From the NCBI GenBank assembly GCA_900105895.1, contig FNSH01000002.1, positions 1-64,000 on the forward strand: a stretch of 64,000 nt of DNA, read 5' to 3'. This document shows positions 25,272 to 34,187 of the stretch, piece by piece; the first letter of the stretch is position 1, and each line of letters starts with the position of its first letter. The DNA is from Atopobium minutum. Its GTDB lineage: Bacteria > Actinomycetota > Coriobacteriia > Coriobacteriales > Atopobiaceae. The notes under the pieces are model-generated. The model did not search any database, was not told the DNA's origin, and saw nothing but the letters and a program-made list of their open reading frames with translations. Both the position numbers and the translations under genes were made by a program.

Positions 25272-27008
25272 TTAATTTGCGAATCTCCAGCTTTCCGCCT
25301 TGCTTCTCGATTCGATAAGAGCTCGATAAAGACCTCCTTGCAGCATCAATTCATCATGTGTACCGCACTGCTCAATCCCTGCTTTGTTCAGTACCAAAAT
25401 CCGGTTTGCATTACGGATCGTCTTCAAGCGGTGCGCGATCATGATGACGGTTTTGTTTTGAGTAAGGGCTTCAATGGCTGCTTTCAGCTTGTCTTCGTTT
25501 TCCGGATCAACATTTGCAGTAGCTTCATCAAAGATGATAATCGGTGCATCTTTCAGCATTGCTCTGGCAATGGAGATGCGCTGTTTTTCACCGCCGGAAA
25601 GACTTGTTCCACCTTCTCCGATCATGCTCTGATAGCCATCGGGCAAGGCGGAAATAAAGTCATGGCACTGGGCCTTTTTTGCCGCCGCAATCACATCATC
25701 GCGGCTGGCATTTGGGCATCCGAATTTAATGTTGTTTTCAATCGTATCGGCAAAAAGATAGACATCTTGGAAGACCATCGAAATATGATTCATGAGATTT
25801 TCAAGGGAGTAATCTTTTATGTTCTTTCCTCCAAGGCGAATCTCTCCTGAATTGACATCCCAAAAGCGAGAGATCAAATTGCAAAAAGTTGTTTTCCCTG
25901 AACCAGACGGCCCTACGATAGCCGTCATTGATCTTTCGGGGATATAGCAAGACACATTATTTAAGATTGGCTTTTCGCCATAGGCAAAGGAAACATTTTT
26001 AAATTCAATATCGTGTTGCTGAAGTGCATCATTGATATGACCTTCCGGCATATCTTGCATTTGATTGACGTAATCATAAGAATCCATCGCGTTGTCAATG
26101 GTTCTAAGCATGGCCATAGCACTACCAGAAGCCAATAAACTGTTAAAAATCACAAAACTGGCAACCAGCGTCATGATGGTATAGTCCAAAGAAAGCTCTC
26201 CCGAAAAGCAGCATGAAAGTGCTGTGGCAATCATAACCGAAATCGTGATCGCAATGATGATTTTCAGCAGTACCGTGTAAGGCGTAACGGCCTTTTCAAG
26301 GCTCAACGTCGATTTTTTTGTTTCTTCAAAACTTTGATCCAGCTTGTTGTTATTTTGTCCTCCCAAGTTATAGGACTTGATGATCTGCATACCTTGCAAG
26401 GTTGCCAGCACTTCTTTCGTGAGATCGTTTTGTACAACAGAAACTCGATCCGAACTCTTTTTAGATCTTTGCTGCATTAAAGCGGCCGCCGCCAAGAAAA
26501 TCAAAGACCCAGCGATAGCAATGAGTGCAATTTTCCAATGCAGCATAAAAAGGGACAGGATAAATACCACGGTTACAAGCAGACCGCCGAATACCATAAT
26601 AAAAAGTGTGGGCACCCAAGTTTCGAGACTGTCCAACTTTGTCGTCGCAATGGCCGTTAAATTTCCTAAGCTAAAATCATTGAAAAAGCCCATTGGCACT
26701 TTTTTGATTTTTTCTCCCATAGCGATACGCTTATTTGCGGCTGTAAAATAGCCGGCATGCGTTTGCTTAAGCATGGAATTTTTCTTAGAAATAATGATGC
26801 CCAGTAAGGAAAGCAATAAGAATGCGCTGCACATACCAATCGTCTGCCACGTAATTTCCTGCTTTATAATCGCCGCAATGACCAAATAGATGGCCATAAA
26901 TTGAAAAACGTTAAAAATCGCGCCCAAAAAACTCCAGATCACCGAGGAGCGAATCATTCCTTGCTCACGCTCTGCAAATTTCCATAACTTCTTAAATGTA
27001 TTAATCAT
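25272..27008 (-). CDS. ABC transporter, fused TMD-NBD, cassette B (second)
   Basis: A 578-residue half transporter: an exporter-fold membrane domain (about 1-320) and an ABC domain with Walker A GPSGSGKTT, signature LSGGEKQRISIARA and Walker B IIIFDEATANVD. Start 27008 (MINTFKKLWKF) is preferred over upstream in-frame ATGs because GAGGTGAAG precedes it. It overlaps the end of the preceding ABC gene by eight bases. With that gene it forms the cassette B heterodimer, corresponding to the second ABC gene of cassette A. Confidence 0.87.
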   Translation of the reverse strand: MINTFKKLWKFAEREQGMIRSSVIWSFLGAIFNVFQFMAIYLVIAAIIKQEITWQTIGMCSAFLLLSLLGIIISKKNSMLKQTHAGYFTAANKRIAMGEKIKKVPMGFFNDFSLGNLTAIATTKLDSLETWVPTLFIMVFGGLLVTVVFILSLFMLHWKIALIAIAGSLIFLAAAALMQQRSKKSSDRVSVVQNDLTKEVLATLQGMQIIKSYNLGGQNNNKLDQSFEETKKSTLSLEKAVTPYTVLLKIIIAITISVMIATALSCCFSGELSLDYTIMTLVASFVIFNSLLASGSAMAMLRTIDNAMDSYDYVNQMQDMPEGHINDALQQHDIEFKNVSFAYGEKPILNNVSCYIPERSMTAIVGPSGSGKTTFCNLISRFWDVNSGEIRLGGKNIKDYSLENLMNHISMVFQDVYLFADTIENNIKFGCPNASRDDVIAAAKKAQCHDFISALPDGYQSMIGEGGTSLSGGEKQRISIARAMLKDAPIIIFDEATANVDPENEDKLKAAIEALTQNKTVIMIAHRLKTIRNANRILVLNKAGIEQCGTHDELMLQGGLYRALIESRSKAESWRFAN

Positions 27009-28719
27009 TTTCTTCACCTCGCATGGCCGCACTCCACAATTCTTGGTAAACCGGAGAATCTTTTAAGAGTTCATCGTGTGTTCCGTGATTTTCAACATAT
27101 CCATCATGGATTACAAATATTTGATCCACATCTGCAATGGTTTTCAGTCGATGGGCGATAATAATGAGCGTTTTGCCTTTTACCAATGCGGCGATGGCAT
27201 CTTGCAAAATAGCTTCATTTTCTGGATCGATATAGGAAGTGGCTTCATCCAAAATGACAATCGGTGCATCTTTGAGCATGGCGCGTGCAATAGAGATGCG
27301 TTGGCGCTCACCGCCGGAGAGATGCCCGCCACCTTCTCCGGCAACCGTTTCATAGCCTTGAGAGAGCTTCATAATGAAATCGTGGCAGCCCGATTTTTTA
27401 GCGATTTCTATAATTTCCTCATCCGTTGCATTTTTTTTGCCGATGCGAATATTATCTTTGATGGAAATATCAAACAAATAATTGTCTTGAGATACATAAG
27501 AAATAGCATCCGAAAGCTGTTCTAAAGGCATATCCTTGAGAGCTATGCCACCAATTGTTATGGTGCCACTATCGGTATCCCAAAATCCGGCGAGGAGCTT
27601 TGCAACGGTCGATTTCCCTGAGCCAGAATACCCGACGAGTGCATTGACACTACCTTCATTGATGTGCAGATTGACATCCTTGATAACCTGTTTGTTGTCA
27701 TCGTAAGAGAAATTCACGTGATCGAAAGTGATGTCATAGCGTGAAATGTTTTGTGTACCGGTTGCGTGGGATAACTCTTTTGAGTTGAGAACTTTTTCAA
27801 TCTCACCGGCAATGGTTTTGATGCGACCCATATCGTCCTCATAAGACATCACCTGCATGATATTTGAGATTGTGCCAAACGATAAAATAATCAACATCAA
27901 AAGATGAGCGCCGCTTAGGCTACCTTGCATACAGAAGAAAAGGCCAAACGGAATGATGGTTAAAATACCCATCGGTGCAAGCGACATGCTCACCGCATAA
28001 TCGTTGTTGTTCAAGCCCATCCACTTGCAGTAATAATCTGCTTTGGCATAAACATTATCGCTGTATTTTTTATAGGATGTATCGCCTTGATTAAAAGACT
28101 TAATGACCTCGATGCCGTTGATATATTCCACAATCGAGTTGTTCATGTCTTGACCAATTTTGACTGCTTTGGGAAACATTTTAGGCATGCGCTTCATCGG
28201 GCCGGCCATAAAAAACATGCCGATCACAAGAGGAACCAGTGCCAAGAGCGAAACGCGCCAATCGAGTACAAACATGTAAACAAGAAGTAAAACCGGGCCA
28301 ACAATATTAGCGGTCATTTCAGGAATCAGGTGAGCCAGGGTTGTCTCCATGCTGTCAACTTGATTCACGATGACATCTTTTAGCTTTCCTGTGCTTAAAT
28401 TCAAAATGTTTCCTAACGGCATTTTGAAAAGTTTGTCCATGATATCTCGCCTGATTTCACACAAAGCACCATAGGTCGCCGTATGAGAAATCGTGGTGGA
28501 AATACCCATAAAAACTTCTTTTGCGCACAGCAGCGCGAGAATACTGAGGACTCCTTTAGTATAAAAAGCAAAATCTGTATTCTCTGCAATGAGGGCAATG
28601 ATCATTTTGCTCAAGAGCACATAGGTAAAAAGTCCTGCCAGTACACCCAAAACGGCAAAAAGAACCGAGAAAAAGTAGCCGGTCTTATTTTTGGCGATGT
28701 ACTTTTTCAATAAGTTCAT
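27001..28719 (-). CDS. ABC transporter, fused TMD-NBD, cassette B (first)
   Basis: A 572-residue half transporter beginning MNLLKKYIAKNKTGYFFSVL, with AAGGAGG upstream of ATG 28719. The membrane domain fills about residues 1-320; the ABC domain has Walker A GYSGSGKST, signature LSGGERQRISIARA and Walker B IVILDEATSYID. Segments such as NSIVEYINGIEVIKSFNQ correspond closely to the first ABC gene of cassette A (VIVEYVEGIEVVKAFNQ), supporting common origin. It is the first transporter gene after the TetR regulator. Confidence 0.87.
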   Translation of the reverse strand: MNLLKKYIAKNKTGYFFSVLFAVLGVLAGLFTYVLLSKMIIALIAENTDFAFYTKGVLSILALLCAKEVFMGISTTISHTATYGALCEIRRDIMDKLFKMPLGNILNLSTGKLKDVIVNQVDSMETTLAHLIPEMTANIVGPVLLLVYMFVLDWRVSLLALVPLVIGMFFMAGPMKRMPKMFPKAVKIGQDMNNSIVEYINGIEVIKSFNQGDTSYKKYSDNVYAKADYYCKWMGLNNNDYAVSMSLAPMGILTIIPFGLFFCMQGSLSGAHLLMLIILSFGTISNIMQVMSYEDDMGRIKTIAGEIEKVLNSKELSHATGTQNISRYDITFDHVNFSYDDNKQVIKDVNLHINEGSVNALVGYSGSGKSTVAKLLAGFWDTDSGTITIGGIALKDMPLEQLSDAISYVSQDNYLFDISIKDNIRIGKKNATDEEIIEIAKKSGCHDFIMKLSQGYETVAGEGGGHLSGGERQRISIARAMLKDAPIVILDEATSYIDPENEAILQDAIAALVKGKTLIIIAHRLKTIADVDQIFVIHDGYVENHGTHDELLKDSPVYQELWSAAMRGEEND

Positions 28720-28792
28720 ATCAAAAAACCTCCTTAGTAAATGAATGAAATGCTGAAATTGATGGAAGATTTTAGAGTCCGGAAAGTTCCGC

Positions 28793-29386
28793 TTACTGAG
28801 AAGTCGAACGAGTAAAATAACCTTCAAGCATGGATACCAAGTGCTGTCTGTTCTTTAGAAAATTTTCACGCGTATCTAAAATTTCACAGGATAACAAGCT
28901 TGCATTGATGAGATTCGTTACAAATTCATAGTCATCATCAGTAAGCAATCCGCAGTCGTACCCATTCATAAAATGCTTAAAGTAAGTAATCGAATCCCTC
29001 TTGAGTTTTTCATATAATGCGTTAAGCTGTTCATTTTTCTTAATCTCACCAAAAAACATGACATAGATAGGCGTAAAAGGATTATTCGCCAACATTTTAT
29101 CGACGACAACTTCAGCCAAGACATGTGGTGTAAGCCTGTTCCCCATATGTTGAACCGTGTTTGTTACCGTCGCTTCACGCATCCTGCTTCCTCTGTCCAT
29201 AATGTCGTAGAGGATTTCTGCCGTATTTTTGTAGTAGTAGTATAATCCGCCGGCTGATAAACCGGATTTTTCACGAACATCATCCATCGTCGTATTGTTA
29301 AAGCCCTTAGAAGAAAAGAGTGCCATAGCAGCCTTTTGAATGTCTTCCTTACGCATTTCCGGATCTAATCGTTCTCTGACCATCAT
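28793..29386 (-). CDS. TetR-family regulator of cassette B
   Basis: A 197-residue repressor. The N-terminal helix-turn-helix (about 10-60) reads IQKAAMALFSSKGFNNTTMDDVREKSGLSAGGLYYYYKN, typical of TetR/AcrR proteins; the C-terminal part is a ligand and dimer domain. Start 29386 (MMVRERL) has GGAGAGG upstream; 29383 is equally possible. It is transcribed ahead of the ABC pair. Two palindromes sit in its promoter region, one of which also occurs before cassette A, so it may repress both cassettes. Confidence 0.9.
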   Translation of the reverse strand: MMVRERLDPEMRKEDIQKAAMALFSSKGFNNTTMDDVREKSGLSAGGLYYYYKNTAEILYDIMDRGSRMREATVTNTVQHMGNRLTPHVLAEVVVDKMLANNPFTPIYVMFFGEIKKNEQLNALYEKLKRDSITYFKHFMNGYDCGLLTDDDYEFVTNLINASLLSCEILDTRENFLKNRQHLVSMLEGYFTRSTSQ

Positions 29387-29396
29387 TCCCCTCTCC

Positions 29397-29418
29397 TTAC
29401 CGAGATTATTCTCGGTAA
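29397..29418. promoter_or_regulatory. Perfect palindrome in TetR leader
   Basis: TTACCGAGA and TCTCGGTAA arms (9/9) are separated by TTAT, just upstream of the TetR ribosome binding site. This could be a TetR-family operator for autoregulation, or a leader mRNA hairpin. Confidence 0.6.
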
Positions 29419-29422
29419 ATAG

Positions 29423-29444
29423 CAAGTTATCATAGACTAACTTG
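29423..29444. promoter_or_regulatory. Operator-like palindrome in cassette B promoter
   Basis: CAAGTTA and TAACTTG arms (7/7) flank TCATAGAC. The core AAGTTATCATAGACTAACT matches the palindrome before cassette A at 16/19 positions. On the minus strand a TTGACA (29452-29447) lies directly upstream of it, so the palindrome sits where a -10 region is expected. This fits a repressor site. Confidence 0.6.
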
Positions 29445-29579
29445 TTTGTCAAGAATTTTATGCGGTAATGGCAATTCGCCTAATATTGCATAAAAAAGAA
29501 CCCTGCCAGATAGAACAAGATTCTTGTAACGCGTAATGCCTCTTAGTTTAATTTTAGGATGAACATCGCTGTGAGCTTA

Positions 29580-29682
29580 TTAATTTTCGTACCACATACT
29601 AAATTTTCGTACCCCTTAGTATTAGGTTCGTACCCTAAGCGGCGATGCCGTTAAAATGTATCAAATATGGTGTTTTGTTCTC
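29580..29682. repeat. Right copy of about 100-bp direct repeat with phased CGTACC motifs
   Basis: This is the counterpart of 24201-24302 in direct orientation. CGTACC begins at 29588, 29608 and 29629 (spacing 20 and 21). It continues through TACCCTAAGCGGC into AAAATGTATCAAATATGG and ends at GTTCTC. The two copies enclose cassette B. The right copy runs into the open frame of a YczE-like fragment. Confidence 0.75.
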
Positions 29683-30006
29683 TGTGTGCTAGTCGGATGC
29701 ATCATTCTTGCCTTCGGGATCTGCGTAGAAGTCGCACCAGATGTTGTCACGGTTTCTGGTGAAGGTATTGTAAAGGTAATCGCTCGGGTGTCCCATAAAG
29801 AGTTCGGACAAATAAAAGCCGCTTTTGATATCACGCTGATTGTAATTGCCTCCGTGCTCTCCCTCATCTTTTTCCATACGCTCTACGGCATCGGAATCGG
29901 GACTGTTATTTCCGCATGTCTGGTAGGACCTATTACGCTCATTTGCAAGAAAGTTCCACTTGTCCAGCATATCCATATTCTTTCACTGCAGGCATCCGAA
30001 TCATAG
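29656..30006 (+). pseudogene. YczE/YitT-type membrane protein, N-terminally truncated
   Basis: The 116 residues from MYQIWCFVLCVLVGCII match the C-terminal half of YczE/DUF6198-type membrane proteins: GICVEVAPDVVTVSGEGIVK, then FDITLIVIASVLSLIFF and GIGIGTVISACLVGPI. The normal protein is about 200 residues, so the N-terminal helices are missing. The frame is closed upstream by a TAG at 29623, inside the repeat. The gene was probably cut by the rearrangement that placed cassette B here. Function of the family is unknown. Confidence 0.7.
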
Positions 30007-30158
30007 ATAGCAAAAAGTACCTGTGCTTATCACGATATTTAAAAATACATTAATAAGGAATACCTATTCATAGCAAAAAAACCATAGATTTCAATAACAG
30101 ATTGGATACCCCTGTTAGGCAGTCTCTAAGCTGAAAGCATATGTATAAGGAGGACAGT

Positions 30159-32015
30159 ATGGATTTTCAGCAGTTGGCAAAGCAAGTTGTTGAGGATATC
30201 GGAGGTAAAGATAATATCCAATCCTTAACTCACTGTGTAACCCGACTTCGCTTTAAGCTCAAGGATAGAAGTCTGGCGGACAAAGAGGCAGTGAGTCGGA
30301 TTAAAGGCGTCATCAATGTAGTAGAGCAAGGCGGTCAATTCCAGGTTGTCATAGGTAATGAAGTAACAAAGGCCTACGACGCTGTAGTGGAACTAACCGG
30401 CATTCAAGGACAGGCCATCGATGTGGTGGAAAAGGATGACCTTAAAGTCAAGGGCAAGTTCTTGGACATAGTGATTGACTTAGTAACATCCATTTTTACA
30501 CCCATTATGCCATCCTTGATTGGTGGCGGCATGATTCGTGCCCTACTGATGATTTTGCTTCAAGTTGGGGTTTTGCAAGAAACGAGCGGCGCTTACATAG
30601 TCATCAACGAGATTATGTTGCTATCTTTTCATTTTTACCGGTTTACCTTGCTTTTTGTGCAGCCAATCGCTTTAAATGTAATGAGATGCTAGCTGTTGCT
30701 CTTGCTTTGACCATGGTGAGCCCAACTATCGTAGCAACCGTAAAAGATGGTACAGCAGCAAACTTCTTAGGTCTGCCCTTAACCGTTCCTGCTGGTGGCT
30801 ATGGTGGCGGAGTCTTCCCCATCATCATCAGTGTTTGGTTCTTGAGCGTGGTGGAGCGCTTCTGTAATAAACACATTCATCCAATGGCGCGTAATTTCCT
30901 CACCCCCATGATTGAGCTGGTCATTACGGTGCCCATAATGTTCCTTGTTTTTGGTCCACTTGTAAGCGTTTTGGAATCTGCTGTTGGAGATGGCTACCTT
31001 GCCCTTCAGCATGCAAGCCCACTCTTAACAGGAATTTTGCTCGGTGGTTTATGGCAGGTCTTGGTGGTATTTGGTCTGCACTGGGGTATTGTTCCTATTG
31101 GCCAAATCAATCTGGCTCAGTACGGTCGTAACACTATCGGAGCTATTATTGGACCGTCTAAATGGGCACAGGGTGGCTCAGCTCTTGGAGTTGCTCTTCG
31201 CAGTAAAGATCCAGACATCAAACAAAATGCTTTCTCAGCTGGTTTGACCTGTATCTTTGCTATTTCAGAGCCCGCTGTATATGGCGTTAACTTGAAGTAC
31301 AAGACACCATTTTATATCGCTCTTGTTATGTCTGCGCTTGCTGGCGGTATCTGCGGTTTAGGAAATGCAGCGCAAGTCGGCGGCGGTCCTGTTGGAATTT
31401 TCAGCTTCCCCCTCTTCCTTGGAGAAGGTTTCTTTGTATTTTGTCTTTGCTATGATTTTTGCCCTGCTGGCATCCTTTATCGTGACCTACTTCTTTGGTT
31501 ATGACACAAAAAATGACAATTTGCCTGAAGATACTACGGCAGAAAAGCCTGCTCGCAAGGGCGAGAAGAAAACGGTGTATGCACCACTCTCCGGTAAAGT
31601 TTTGCCTTTGGATCAGATTCCTGACCCCGTCTTTGCGCAAGGTGTTATGGGTCCTGGCTGTGGCATTGAGCCCAGTTCGGAAACGGTTTGCGCTCCTTTT
31701 GCAGGAACAGTAAGCATGGTGGCTGCTACCAAGCACGCCGTTGGCTTGACAAGTGAGGACGGCATGGAGGTCTTGATTCATATCGGACTCGATACCGTCA
31801 ACATGAACGGGCAAGGTTTTGAAACACATGTAACAGCGGGGCAAAAAGTGAACCTGGGTGATAAGCTCATTACCTTCTCAGCTGCAGAAATTGAAAAAGC
31901 AGGCTACTCACGGACAGTGGCAGTTATTCTCACCAATGCCGATGAAGCTGGTCAAGTAAGCCTTAAAGCCGAAGACACCGTTCAGACAAGCGATGTATTG
32001 TTATCCGTTGACTAA
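30159..32015 (+). pseudogene. bglP: Beta-glucoside PTS enzyme IIBCA, two frameshifts
   Basis: Three consecutive reading frames together encode one beta-glucoside permease of about 618 residues. EIIB (1-90) has the HCVTRLRF motif with the phosphorylated Cys26; EIIC follows (TSIFTPIMPSLIGGGMI and later GGGVFPIIISVW); EIIA is at the C terminus (VLIHIGLDTVNMNG with the active His). The first break fits loss of one base near 30615, between INEI and VAIFSFLPVYLAF. The second fits gain of one T near 31433-31435, between LGEGF and LYFVFAM. The frame is restored by the second change. It precedes an intact phospho-beta-glucosidase. No antiterminator-type leader is evident in 30007-30158. Either the gene is dead or there are two sequencing errors. 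Confidence 0.85.
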
Positions 32016-33494
<1,479 letters not shown>

Positions 33495-33544
33495 ACCATT
33501 AGGATAGGCTAGCATTTTACCTGCTCAAATCCGTATGATTTTCG

Positions 33545-33580
33545 AATAACGTATCGCAGCAGTGCGATACGTTATTTTTT
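33545..33580 (+). terminator. Intrinsic terminator after bglA
   Basis: A 13-bp perfect stem AATAACGTATCGC/GCGATACGTTATT with a short AGCAGT loop, followed by a T run. It ends the beta-glucoside operon. Confidence 0.92.
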
Positions 33581-33709
33581 ACTTTCCAGAACGGTTAATT
33601 TCTTACGATTGTCATAACGGATATAACTCATACAGCTTTATATTTAGCGCAAAACACGCCTATTATATACATAACACGCACATAACCATTGCTTTTTGCT
33701 ATATTATCT

Positions 33710-33715
33710 TATAAT
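33710..33715 (+). promoter_or_regulatory. Promoter -10 for antitoxin gene
   Basis: A consensus TATAAT lies 22 bases before the antitoxin start, with an approximate TTGCTT 15 bases further upstream. AAAGGAGG follows at 33723-33730. Confidence 0.55.
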
Positions 33716-33737
33716 GAATTACAAAGGAGGAACCACT

Positions 33738-34013
33738 ATGGCTAAAGTCAGCACTAATATCAATCTGGATGCAGATCTCAAACGCTCTGCACAGGCTTTA
33801 CTAAAAGATCTTGGAATGGATCTCACAACAGCAGTGACGATTTTCCTTCGTCAGACAGTTCGCGATCAGGGGATCCCCTTTCAAATCACCCGCAATGTTC
33901 CCAATGCTGAGACTATATCCGCTTTACACGAATATGAAGAGATGAAATTGCATCCTGAGAACTATAAGCACTATGCAAACTTTAAAGAGGCAATGGAGGA
34001 TGTTCTCGCATGA
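33738..34013 (+). CDS. RelB/DinJ-family antitoxin
   Basis: A 91-residue antitoxin with an N-terminal ribbon-helix-helix (MAKVSTNINLDADLKRSAQALLKDLGMDLTTAVTIFLRQ) that would bind its own promoter, and a C-terminal toxin-binding tail (ALHEYEEMKLHPENYKHY). Start 33738 has AAAGGAGG upstream; an earlier in-frame ATG lies in the promoter. The partner toxin gene starts at the overlapping ATGA at 34010 but is deleted except for its last codons, so this antitoxin is an orphan. It could still repress its promoter or neutralise related toxins elsewhere. Confidence 0.88.
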   Translation: MAKVSTNINLDADLKRSAQALLKDLGMDLTTAVTIFLRQTVRDQGIPFQITRNVPNAETISALHEYEEMKLHPENYKHYANFKEAMEDVLA

Positions 34014-34088
34014 GTTTGCAAGTACGGTGATGAGCTGATCTTATTTCTTAACCGCACAGGGTCACATGCCGATCTCTTTGGTATGTAA
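34010..34088 (+). pseudogene. Remnant of RelE/YafQ-type toxin
   Basis: A start codon overlapping the antitoxin stop (ATGA) opens a frame of six codons, MSLQVR, then a stop. From 34020 a different frame reads KYGDELILFLNRTGSHADLFGM and ends at 34086-34088, matching the last residues of YafQ/RelE mRNA interferases. About 65-70 internal codons are therefore missing and the ends have been joined out of frame. Confidence 0.72.
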
Positions 34089-34124
34089 GACAGCTCATTC
34101 AAGTCAACAAGGAGTATGATGACC

Positions 34125-34158
34125 TACACGCACACACGTTTAAACGTGTGTGCGTGTA
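34125..34158. promoter_or_regulatory. 34-bp perfect palindrome before CydDC-like operon
   Basis: Two 17-base arms are exact reverse complements around the centre GTTTAAAC, with alternating CA/TG in the arms (TACACGCACACACGTTT and its complement). It lies 30 bases before the chosen ATG 34188. No T run follows, so it is not a standard terminator. It could be a repressor site, a leader mRNA hairpin, or an extruding cruciform. Confidence 0.7.
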
Positions 34159-34187
34159 TCTATAAAAAGCCAGAAGGAACAGCAGGT

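Noticed and set aside
30007..30158. A BglG/LicT-type RNA antiterminator before the beta-glucoside PTS gene.
   Set aside because: No RAT-like sequence or overlapping terminator hairpin could be seen.
34116..34187. An upstream start for the CydD-like protein, adding 24 residues.
   Set aside because: It would encode the 34-bp palindrome as protein. The later ATG 34188 has a better spaced AGAAGGA and begins like other half transporters. It is kept only as an alternative.
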